NCBI GenBank assembly: GCA_009691705.1
Contig: SIAR01000023.1
Location: forward strand, 1-38,417
DNA length: 38,417 nucleotides
Source: Phycisphaerales bacterium
GTDB lineage: Bacteria; Planctomycetota; Phycisphaerae; Phycisphaerales; SM1A02
Reading direction: 5' to 3'
This document shows positions 7,435 through 14,685 of the stretch, one piece after another. A model generated the notes under the pieces. That model was not told the origin of the DNA, made no database searches, and worked only from the letters and a program-made list of their open reading frames with translations. The translations under genes were made by a program, and so were the position numbers. Positions within the stretch are counted from its first letter, which is position 1. The number at the start of each line of letters is the position of its first letter.

Positions 7435-8081
7435 TGGGTTGGTTTCTCGAATGAGAATGGCGGCGCCTTCGCGAATCCCTCATACGGATTGGGACCGAAG
7501 TCGTAACGATGTGGCAGACTGCGATCTGGACCACGGTCGGTTGACCAGGCGAGGTCGCAGAGACTGCGCACAAACTGCACTGCCTTTGGATCTGGAATCT
7601 CAGAACTCTTGAAGCGGCGCACATACCACCAATCAGTGCCGTCCCCATGAAAAAAGATGATGTACACAATTTCATCCGCCGTCGGGCGCACCGCACCTGG
7701 CCAGAGATCGATGTTGGCCGTGGATGGATCGAGCCATCCTAATTCGCCAGCGAGAGTCCAGAGTCCATCGACCTGCCGTTGATAGAGCCACCGCGTTGGC
7801 GCCGGTCGTGTTGCGAAGTTGAGAGTGTCACCCGCATCGCTGTGCAAACTTCCGTCGGCAAGCAGGGTGAGTTTTCCTTGCCGCGTGTGGGCCTGGGGAA
7901 GGTCTTTCGCGCCGCTTCCAGTGAGGATTGTGACGTCCACCGAAAAGTCGTCGGGACAGACTGCGGGATCGATTCGAGCGGTGCGAATATCTGTGCAACC
8001 TGATGCGCCCAAGGCGACCGCACTCAACGCGATCACACCAAACATCTTCACAACGCTGCCGCGAGCAATCGAGCGCACCAT
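7431..8081 (-). CDS. Predicted lipoprotein, first of a tandem pair
   Basis: A 216-residue protein starting at ATG 8081, chosen because it gives a standard lipoprotein signal: basic start (MVRSIARGSVVK), hydrophobic core (MFGVIALSAVALGA) and lipobox ending A-S-G-C. Longer in-frame extensions would run into pheT on the opposite strand. The mature part holds GKLTLLADGSLHSDAGD and RQVDGLWTLAGELGWLD, which resemble in order and spacing the core of the lipoprotein encoded just downstream. The C-terminus (YDFGPNPYEGFAKAPPFSF) is aromatic-rich. Function unknown. It is divergent from pheT with 45 bp between start codons, so both promoters must lie in or next to that gap. Confidence 0.75.
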   Translation of the reverse strand: MVRSIARGSVVKMFGVIALSAVALGASGCTDIRTARIDPAVCPDDFSVDVTILTGSGAKDLPQAHTRQGKLTLLADGSLHSDAGDTLNFATRPAPTRWLYQRQVDGLWTLAGELGWLDPSTANIDLWPGAVRPTADEIVYIIFFHGDGTDWWYVRRFKSSEIPDPKAVQFVRSLCDLAWSTDRGPDRSLPHRYDFGPNPYEGFAKAPPFSFEKPTQ

Positions 8082-8126
8082 GCCCGCAGAGTAACACGCA
8101 CGGCACGGGTAGTCTTGCCCACGACC

Positions 8127-10178
8127 ATGCGAACGAGTGTGAACTGGATCAATGCGTACCTCTCCTCCCCTGCCAGCGCGCACGAGCAGGCAGAGACTCT
8201 GACTGCGGTTGGTTTTCCGTGCGAGTCTTGCGAACAACTTGCCGACGGCGACCATGCCCAAGAGATTGAGACGACGAGCAATCGAGGTGACTGCCTCTGC
8301 CACATCGGACTCGCACGTGAAATCGCCGCCGCCAGCGGTCGTTCTCTCAACCTGCCAACCCAATCGCCAGCCTGCGCCAACGAGCCAGCCTCAGCTGCAA
8401 TCTCGGTCACAAATCACGAGCCGCAGCGCTGCCCCCGTTACACCGCGCGGGTCATTCGCGGCGTCAAGGTTGCGCCAAGCCCCGCATGGTTGCAAGAACG
8501 ACTCATCGCCATCGGGCAGATTCCGCGCAACAACGTGGTTGACTGCACCAACTTCGTGCTCTTTGAGTATGGCCAACCTTCGCACGTCTTCGACCTCAAG
8601 ACGCTGGTCGGAAGTGCGATCCATGTACGCGCATCCAAGAAGGGTGAGACTTTTCTTCCGCTAGGCGAGGGGGCGAAGACAATCGTTCTTGATGATGGTG
8701 TGCTTGTGATCGCCGACGCACAGCGACCCGTCGCTCTCGCGGGAGTCAAGGGAGGTGCAGCGACCGCCGTGACCGATTCAACCACAGATCTCGTCATCGA
8801 AGCAGCCGCATTCGACCCAGTGGCCGTTCGCAAGACGAGCCGCGCGCTTCGCATCGCGAGCGATTCGAGTTATCGCTTTGAACGCGAAGTCCATCCCGCA
8901 GAGGTCGACGAAGCTGCGCAGCGACTCGTCGGCCTCATTCTCGAAACCGCTGGTGGATCCCTGCTCGCGGGATCGGTTAGTGCTGGAGTTGCCATCGCAC
9001 CGCCGCTCGCAGTCACACTGCGACTCGATCGCCTGCACGCAATTGCGGGGTACCAACTCGAGTCGCGCGAGGTCATGCAGATTCTCACGGTGCTCGGATT
9101 CGCGCCGCGCTTGAGTGGCGAGACGATCAGCTGCACAATTCCACCTCGGCGTATCGATGTCACCCGCGAGATCGACCTGATCGAAGAGGTCGTGCGCCTC
9201 GCCGGACTCGATCGCATTCCGCAGCATGACGTGGTCGCCATTCGGCCAGTTGGACGGCAATTCGCGGTCGAAGCGGTGCGGGCGGCCAAGAATTGCCTCG
9301 CTGGACTCGGCTTCGTTGAGACCGTTTCTCCCACGCTGATTTCAGAGCGCGCCGCCGGGACATTTCTGCCCCGCGATGTCGTGGCCCTTCGCGTGGCGGA
9401 TGAGCGCGCGATGGGCGAGCCGATCCTGCGCCCGTCACTCGTGGCAAGTCTCTTGCAATCACTCAAACTAAATCGCGATCGAGGCAGTCAGAGCGTTCAA
9501 CTATTCGAACATGCGACGACATTTTGGCTAGAGGGTATGACGCATCACGAGCGGCGCACCATCGCACTGGTTGCAATCGACTCGACCTCTCCTGAAGCGC
9601 TCTACCGACACGTTCGCGGTGCGGTCGAGTCGCTCGCGCGCGAATTGCGCGGCGCACATGTCCACTGCGATGTGCAAATCACTCCCGCCTGCCCAGTATG
9701 CAAGACAGCCGCTAGTGGGCTGCACCCCGCAGGCACACTCACGATCGACGGGGCAACTGTCGGAGTCATTGGATTGATCAACGCCGCAGCGCGCGGTGCT
9801 TTGGGAATTGACGGCGACGTTGCCGCAGCAGAACTCGACTGGGAGTCACTCGCGCAGGGCTATCCACCAGTGCCACGCGCGCAACCACTCGCCAGCAGTC
9901 CCCTGCTCGACCGAGATCTTTCGATCGTTGTGGGCGACGACGTCACCTGGAGTCAGATCGAGTCGACCGTGCGCGCTGCCCAACTTCCATTCTTTGAATC
10001 GATTCACTTCGTCGGCAATTGGCGGGGAAAACAACTTGGTGCCGGACGCCGCTCGGCAACACTGCGACTTTTCTTTCGCGCCCCTGACCGCACGCTGCGT
10101 CGAGAAGAAGTCGAGCCGCAACTAGCCCGGCTCACAACAGTGCTCACCCAAACTCTCAAAGCCGAGTTGCGAACATGA
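8127..10178 (+). CDS. pheT: Phenylalanyl-tRNA synthetase beta subunit, short form
   Basis: A 683-residue PheT, the beta chain of the alpha2-beta2 enzyme that charges tRNA-Phe. It opens with the conserved RTSVNWINAYL and soon reaches TTSNRGDCLCHIGLAREIAA, the B3/B4 entry. Further on are the B5-type segment (IPPRRIDVTREIDLIEEVVR), the catalytic-like core and a C-terminal anticodon-binding FDX-ACB domain from about residue 590 (SSPLLDRDLSIVV). The usual EMAP-type tRNA-binding OB domain, ~110 residues between the first helix and the TSNRGDCL motif, is missing, which explains the length relative to ~790 in most bacteria. ATG 8127 is preferred over the upstream TTG 8115. pheS is not in the window. 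The stop overlaps the next start (ATGA 10175-10178). Confidence 0.93.
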   Translation: MRTSVNWINAYLSSPASAHEQAETLTAVGFPCESCEQLADGDHAQEIETTSNRGDCLCHIGLAREIAAASGRSLNLPTQSPACANEPASAAISVTNHEPQRCPRYTARVIRGVKVAPSPAWLQERLIAIGQIPRNNVVDCTNFVLFEYGQPSHVFDLKTLVGSAIHVRASKKGETFLPLGEGAKTIVLDDGVLVIADAQRPVALAGVKGGAATAVTDSTTDLVIEAAAFDPVAVRKTSRALRIASDSSYRFEREVHPAEVDEAAQRLVGLILETAGGSLLAGSVSAGVAIAPPLAVTLRLDRLHAIAGYQLESREVMQILTVLGFAPRLSGETISCTIPPRRIDVTREIDLIEEVVRLAGLDRIPQHDVVAIRPVGRQFAVEAVRAAKNCLAGLGFVETVSPTLISERAAGTFLPRDVVALRVADERAMGEPILRPSLVASLLQSLKLNRDRGSQSVQLFEHATTFWLEGMTHHERRTIALVAIDSTSPEALYRHVRGAVESLARELRGAHVHCDVQITPACPVCKTAASGLHPAGTLTIDGATVGVIGLINAAARGALGIDGDVAAAELDWESLAQGYPPVPRAQPLASSPLLDRDLSIVVGDDVTWSQIESTVRAAQLPFFESIHFVGNWRGKQLGAGRRSATLRLFFRAPDRTLRREEVEPQLARLTTVLTQTLKAELRT

Positions 10179-10795
10179 GCGCAACGCACTTGCGCTCGAT
10201 GACCCTAGAAGCATTCATGGATGCGCTTGCCGCCAAGCAACCTGTTCCAGGTGGTGGCGCTGCGGCGGCCGTGTTGCTCGCGCAAGCCGCCGCCCTCGGA
10301 TCGATGGTGATTGCATACACACTGGGAAAGCCCAAGTTCGCAGAGCATGAGGGGCGCCTTCGCCAGTACGACAACCTGCTCGCCGCCGCCCGCAGTGAGG
10401 CGCTTGATCTGGGCGATCGCGATGCTGATGCCTATCTCGCCCTTAACACGCTCTGGAAGATCCCAGCCAGTGACCGTGCCACGCGCAGTGATTGGCACAG
10501 CGCTGTTTCTGAAGCAATCGCGGCGCCGGCAGCGATTGTCGATCTCGCAGCAAGTGTGCTCGCCGTGCTGGCCGCAATGACCGGCATTACAGCAACTCAA
10601 CTCGCGAGTGACCTCATTATCGCGCGACGGTTTTCGCACACCGCGCTTGAGAGTGCGCTCGCCAACGTGCAAGTGAATCTGCCACAGGTCACCGATTTGA
10701 GCCAGCGCACCGCAGGAGAGGCGTTTGTCGCCGCGCGTCGCGCCGAAGGATCGCGCCTCGCTGGTGGCGGCGGCTCGCAAGCGGCGCAATCCTGA
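10175..10795 (+). CDS. Cyclodeaminase/cyclohydrolase family protein (FTCD_C)
   Basis: A 206-residue, mostly helical protein with the N-terminal signature of the formiminotransferase-cyclodeaminase C-terminal family: FMDALAAKQPVPGGGAAAA near residues 10-28, followed by long Ala/Leu helices. Stand-alone members include methenyltetrahydrofolate cyclohydrolase (FchA) and formimidoyl-THF cyclodeaminase, so a folate one-carbon reaction is likely but the exact one cannot be read from sequence. The ATG overlaps the pheT stop by four bases, so it is translationally coupled to a functionally unrelated gene. The C-terminus (RLAGGGGSQAAQS) is low complexity. No other folate gene is adjacent. Confidence 0.85.
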   Translation: MSATHLRSMTLEAFMDALAAKQPVPGGGAAAAVLLAQAAALGSMVIAYTLGKPKFAEHEGRLRQYDNLLAAARSEALDLGDRDADAYLALNTLWKIPASDRATRSDWHSAVSEAIAAPAAIVDLAASVLAVLAAMTGITATQLASDLIIARRFSHTALESALANVQVNLPQVTDLSQRTAGEAFVAARRAEGSRLAGGGGSQAAQS

Positions 10796-10805
10796 CACTT
10801 CTGCC

Positions 10806-11780
10806 ATGGGACTAGTTCTTCTGCTCTTCGTAGGACTGCTCTGCGCCACCCTGCTCTTCGTCTGGGGAATCGTGCGCGATGCGCACTCTCCTTCACGAGC
10901 AACCATTGGATGGGCTCTCGCCCGAAAGTTGCCAGTCGATCCCGCTGCGCTGGGATTGGAGTTCGCCGAAGAATCATGGGGCGCGAATCAGACAGCGTGG
11001 CGTATTCGCGGCGGGGCACCATCGAGCGACGTCACGACCATCATCATTCATGGATGGCGCCGCTCCCGCATCGACTCGCTGCGTCGCATTCATCCTTGGT
11101 TGGGAGTGAGCAAGTGCCTCTGGCTCGTCGACCTTGCGGGACACGGCGATGCTCCCGAGGGGGCAACAACTCTGGGGGTGCGCGATGTCGATGCGGTGGT
11201 CACTCTGGCACACACTCTCTTGGGGCAGAGCGGCGACCCATCAGTTGCGAGATCGGCTGCACCAACCCGGCTTGTTCTTGTGGGACATTCTCTAGGGGCA
11301 GCAATCGCAGTGCGCGCTGCGGCCCAACTGCCACCAACAACACTCGCGGGGGTCGTGGCGATTGCCCCGTACGAATCTCTCAAGGAACCACTTGCAAACC
11401 GATTGCGCGCGCGTGCCCTGCCCGCTGTGCCCTTTGCACAACTCGCCCAACATTGGCTGCATGCACTTTGCGGACGCGAGAAAAGCGTGATCGAGGCGCT
11501 CACTCAACTGCGCGCGAACCGCGTGCGAACGCTCTTGATCGCAAGCACTCAAGACACCGTTGTGCGCTTCGAACACGTACAGCACATCGCCCAGTGTGCG
11601 CAGGTGCCACTCATCACAGTCACCGAGTCGGCGCATGATGACCTTGCAACAGGTTGCCATGCAAACGCCACGACGCCCTGCGCGCGCGCGCTGCGAGAAT
11701 TCCTCGAAACAGCCTTGTGCACTTCCGCGGTCACTTCGCGGCGGGCGGAGCCGGTCTCAACCATGAAAACCGAACCTTGA
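10806..11780 (+). CDS. Membrane-anchored alpha/beta hydrolase
   Basis: A 324-residue protein with an N-terminal hydrophobic segment (GLVLLLFVGLLCATLLFVWG, residues 2-21) acting as a membrane anchor or uncleaved signal, then an alpha/beta-hydrolase fold. Visible elements are an oxyanion-type HGWRRS, the nucleophile elbow VLVGHSLGAAIAV (GHSLG), a likely acid residue in LIASTQDTVV and a catalytic His in TESAHDD. The substrate cannot be inferred. The ATG at 10806 begins 10 bp after the cyclodeaminase stop; no clear Shine-Dalgarno is visible and in-frame starts upstream would overlap that gene. Its last 50 bp overlap the end of a convergent gene on the other strand. Confidence 0.85.
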   Translation: MGLVLLLFVGLLCATLLFVWGIVRDAHSPSRATIGWALARKLPVDPAALGLEFAEESWGANQTAWRIRGGAPSSDVTTIIIHGWRRSRIDSLRRIHPWLGVSKCLWLVDLAGHGDAPEGATTLGVRDVDAVVTLAHTLLGQSGDPSVARSAAPTRLVLVGHSLGAAIAVRAAAQLPPTTLAGVVAIAPYESLKEPLANRLRARALPAVPFAQLAQHWLHALCGREKSVIEALTQLRANRVRTLLIASTQDTVVRFEHVQHIAQCAQVPLITVTESAHDDLATGCHANATTPCARALREFLETALCTSAVTSRRAEPVSTMKTEP

Positions 11781-13566
11781 TCGCCTTGGGCTCACTGTGA
11801 ACCTCCCAGATCAGCGGACCGAAATAACGACTCAACATCGCGTGATCGATTTTTGTAAGGGCGGGTTCGAGCCCTAAATCGAATTGCGCGGGCAACAAAA
11901 TGTCGAGTGAACCATCGTCTGCGGCTGCCGCATCATCCACTGAAACAACTGCCTCGGGCAACTCAGCATCAATCGCCAAGATTGCCTTGCGCTTCTCATC
12001 GAGCGTCGTTGCCATGTCTGTGTATCCCCAACCTACGACTGATCCTGAAGAGAGCGCTGCCACGCAGTGCTGGTAGAGCGCGCTCTCCGAGAGCGACTTC
12101 ACCGATGCGTCACCCGAGGTTCGCAGCGCTTGTTCGACTGCGGCGGGCGATCCAATCATCATCGCGCCCGCGCCTAGTCCAATCTCCATGCCGACCTCTT
12201 CGTCGCCATAAACGATCTGCCCTTGAAAGTCGCGCGGACTCATCCCCGCCGAAGGAAGCATCGTCGCGAGCACGGCATTGACTGCCTTCTCATCAGTGCA
12301 CTTCACAGCAGTAAATGTTTGGGATGGTCCCTCCCCGCCACTTGCCGCGTGCGAGACTGTGAAGATTCCTGGACCCAGACATGAGAATGCCTTGGTCAGC
12401 CCCGCCCCATATTGCTGCATGATTGGTGCCGCCCCATCGGCTAGATAATCAGGAAGCGCCGCCAGCAACTCTTCAACCATCGCGATGATGTCACCAAAGC
12501 GCATGTTGAGTCGCTGATAGGTCACTGCGTCGTCACCAAGAAACGCGGGTGGTGGCTCGACTGGCGTTGATTCAGAAAGGAGATTCATCAACCCGACTTT
12601 TTCTCCTTGCAGATACGCAGCCGCGGAGACGTTCATAATCGACTCCCCATCGTCGCCGCGCATACCCAGCGCCACCGCGCGCACATCGCCGAAGAGTTCT
12701 TTCAGCACGATAGGAAGTTCGGCTATTGACCCTGAGAACACGGGCTCGAGAAGTTCTTGCAGTGGCGCGATCAACAAGACCGCGGCAGCATCTTGGTCAC
12801 CGATGACTCCGGCCACTCCCTGCCAATCTGCAGACTGGGCGATTGACGCGCCGCCCTTTCCGCTCGCAGCAGTGATCGCTTCTTCAAGCGTCGGCACCGT
12901 GCTCGAGGCAAAGAACTGGGTACCAACCCTAATGAAATAGAGCCCCTCAGGAAGAGCAGCAACTTCTCCAAGTGCGTCCATCCCGCGCGGGCGGCGAGTT
13001 CTTGGCGGTTGTGGATCGCTCGGATCGAGTTCTTCAGGTTCGGTTGGCAGTGCCACGCGCGTGGCCTTGGCTCCACCTTGAATCTCGACCTGCTCGAAAG
13101 AGACTCCTGCATCTTTCTCCATCTCTGCGATTAGTGCGTCGAAGATCTCTCCGGCAAGGTCAGAGCGATCTGCATAGTCCGCCCAGAGCAGAAGCCCGAC
13201 CTCTGGCGCATCTAGTTCTTCGTTGTGTTCGATGAACAAAGCGAGCCCCACGGGACCAGGCAGCGGAACGGCGTCCGCTTCGACTCCCAGTTTCTGCAGG
13301 TCGGCAGCACGTTGCTTTGCCGTCGCCTCGCGGCGCGCCGTTGCAAGCCCATCTATCTCGTGAGCATGAAAGATCTGCCCCAGCGGCGACGCTTCAATGC
13401 GCGCAACGGTCGAGGCCACATTTTTGACAGTCACAATGAGTGCGCTTCCCTTTGGCGCGATGGTCGCAAAGTCAACGCCGTCAGCGAGTGCGGTTGGCAC
13501 CATCGCAATCGACAAAAACATTGTGGTCGTCAGAATAAGTTCAAATCGAAATTCAGTTCGTGCCAT
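11731..13566 (-). CDS. Secreted protein of unknown function
   Basis: A 611-residue protein with a cleavable signal peptide (MARTEFRFELILTTTMFLSI..., cleavage likely after ALA near residue 28) and no other membrane segment, so it is probably periplasmic. The mature start FATIAPKGSALIVTVKN and recurring segments of the type LIAPLQELLEPVFSG resemble planctomycete secreted proteins of the DUF3352-like kind, but I cannot assign the family with confidence. An acidic, Pro-rich stretch (EELDPSDPQPPRTRRPRG) interrupts the first third. ATG 13566 follows GGGGAGTAC on the minus strand, a reasonable ribosome-binding site. The protease gene lies 51 bp upstream on the same strand, so they may be co-transcribed. 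The 3' end overlaps the hydrolase gene by 50 bp. Confidence 0.85.
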   Translation of the reverse strand: MARTEFRFELILTTTMFLSIAMVPTALADGVDFATIAPKGSALIVTVKNVASTVARIEASPLGQIFHAHEIDGLATARREATAKQRAADLQKLGVEADAVPLPGPVGLALFIEHNEELDAPEVGLLLWADYADRSDLAGEIFDALIAEMEKDAGVSFEQVEIQGGAKATRVALPTEPEELDPSDPQPPRTRRPRGMDALGEVAALPEGLYFIRVGTQFFASSTVPTLEEAITAASGKGGASIAQSADWQGVAGVIGDQDAAAVLLIAPLQELLEPVFSGSIAELPIVLKELFGDVRAVALGMRGDDGESIMNVSAAAYLQGEKVGLMNLLSESTPVEPPPAFLGDDAVTYQRLNMRFGDIIAMVEELLAALPDYLADGAAPIMQQYGAGLTKAFSCLGPGIFTVSHAASGGEGPSQTFTAVKCTDEKAVNAVLATMLPSAGMSPRDFQGQIVYGDEEVGMEIGLGAGAMMIGSPAAVEQALRTSGDASVKSLSESALYQHCVAALSSGSVVGWGYTDMATTLDEKRKAILAIDAELPEAVVSVDDAAAADDGSLDILLPAQFDLGLEPALTKIDHAMLSRYFGPLIWEVHSEPKAIKVRFSWLRPAPPAAK

Positions 13567-13617
13567 CGTGTACTCCCCAATGTAAAAGGTGACTCATCGA
13601 TTCGGGTGGCGGGACGA

Positions 13618-14628
13618 TCAGCCGCCGCTGGCATCCTTGACCTGCGGTGGATTCTGAAAATCATTCCGCGGCGGCGGCTTCAAGTAGTTGTTACCAGAGT
13701 TTGGATTGTTGCGGTCAAAGGCAAACGCCTCACGATTGCGTACAAAGTCTTTTACATAACGCGCCGGGATCGCAAACCCGAGCGACTCGCCCCCACGAAT
13801 TCCCATGTTGGTGATTCCCACCACTTCGCCGCGGGTGTTGAAGAGCGGTCCACCAGAATTTCCGGGGTTGATCGCCGTATCGGTCTGGATGTAAGTCAGT
13901 CCATCAAAGTTGCGTGACGTGGTTGAGACGACTCCCTGCGTCATCGTTCGTTCAAGACCCATTGGATTGCCGATCGCGAACACCGGTTGCCCGATCTCGA
14001 GTCCATCTTGCATCACGACTGGCGCACAACTGAAATCCTTGCCCTCTGGATGCTTGATGCGAATCAGCGCAAGATCAATCTGATTGTTGACTGCGATGAG
14101 TTCGATATCTTCGATCTCCATGCGCTTGAGCGTGCCGTCCGACTGTGGCAACCAAATCGTTGCTCGCAAGTTTGTCTCGCCTTGCACAACATGCGCATTG
14201 GTGATCGCATACCCCTGCGGATTGATAATCACGCCAGACCCGAGTCCACCTGGTGTGGAAACCTTGATGACCGCTGGGCCAATGATCTTTGCGTGCTCGC
14301 GCGGCGAGAGTTCGGGCAGATTCGAAGCAGTCGAAAACAACGCGTCTTCGGTGCGCTTAATCTGCGAAACACCTTGGGCGTTCTGTACCTCTGCGACATC
14401 GGTCATCTCGAAGACAAGCACATCTGGTCCGACGTCGAGCCAGACCCGGCGATCGCTGCGTTTGACGACTTCTCCTTCAATCTTCCGTCCACTCTTGAGA
14501 ATGACAACATCCGCCGCGGTCACAACGGGCGTGGTGGTAGTGACGGGATCGACCGCCGCATCATCCGCGCCAGCGATGATGGTGCAGACGAGAAGTGAAG
14601 CCAACGAAATCGCGCATCGAGTGATCAT
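13618..14628 (-). CDS. Secreted trypsin-like (HtrA/DegP-type) serine protease without PDZ
   Basis: A 336-residue protein: signal peptide (CAISLASLLVCTIIAGAD), a ~45-residue beta-rich module (DVVILKSGRKIEGEVVKR, like small planctomycete pre-domains), then a trypsin-2 protease domain. The catalytic triad is His146 (TNAHVV), Asp185 (NQIDLALI) and Ser258 (NPGNSGGPLF), with the oxyanion-side AIGNPMGLE also present. It lacks the PDZ domain of DegP and ends in a Pro/Asn-rich tail, so protein quality control is only one possible role. ATG 14628 is chosen over an upstream in-frame GTG because GGAG lies ~9 nt before it and the signal peptide then starts properly. It is divergent from the FG-GAP gene (57 bp apart). 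Confidence 0.93.
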   Translation of the reverse strand: MITRCAISLASLLVCTIIAGADDAAVDPVTTTTPVVTAADVVILKSGRKIEGEVVKRSDRRVWLDVGPDVLVFEMTDVAEVQNAQGVSQIKRTEDALFSTASNLPELSPREHAKIIGPAVIKVSTPGGLGSGVIINPQGYAITNAHVVQGETNLRATIWLPQSDGTLKRMEIEDIELIAVNNQIDLALIRIKHPEGKDFSCAPVVMQDGLEIGQPVFAIGNPMGLERTMTQGVVSTTSRNFDGLTYIQTDTAINPGNSGGPLFNTRGEVVGITNMGIRGGESLGFAIPARYVKDFVRNREAFAFDRNNPNSGNNYLKPPPRNDFQNPPQVKDASGG

Positions 14629-14685
14629 GAAAAATCTCCGTAGGGAAGCCGTTACTATAACCATTCCAACACTTCACGAGAAACC

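Noticed and set aside
14654-14661. Divergent promoter between protease and FG-GAP genes
   Set aside because: TATAAC on one strand and TATAGT on the other look like -10 boxes, but no matching -35 hexamer is present at a normal distance for either.
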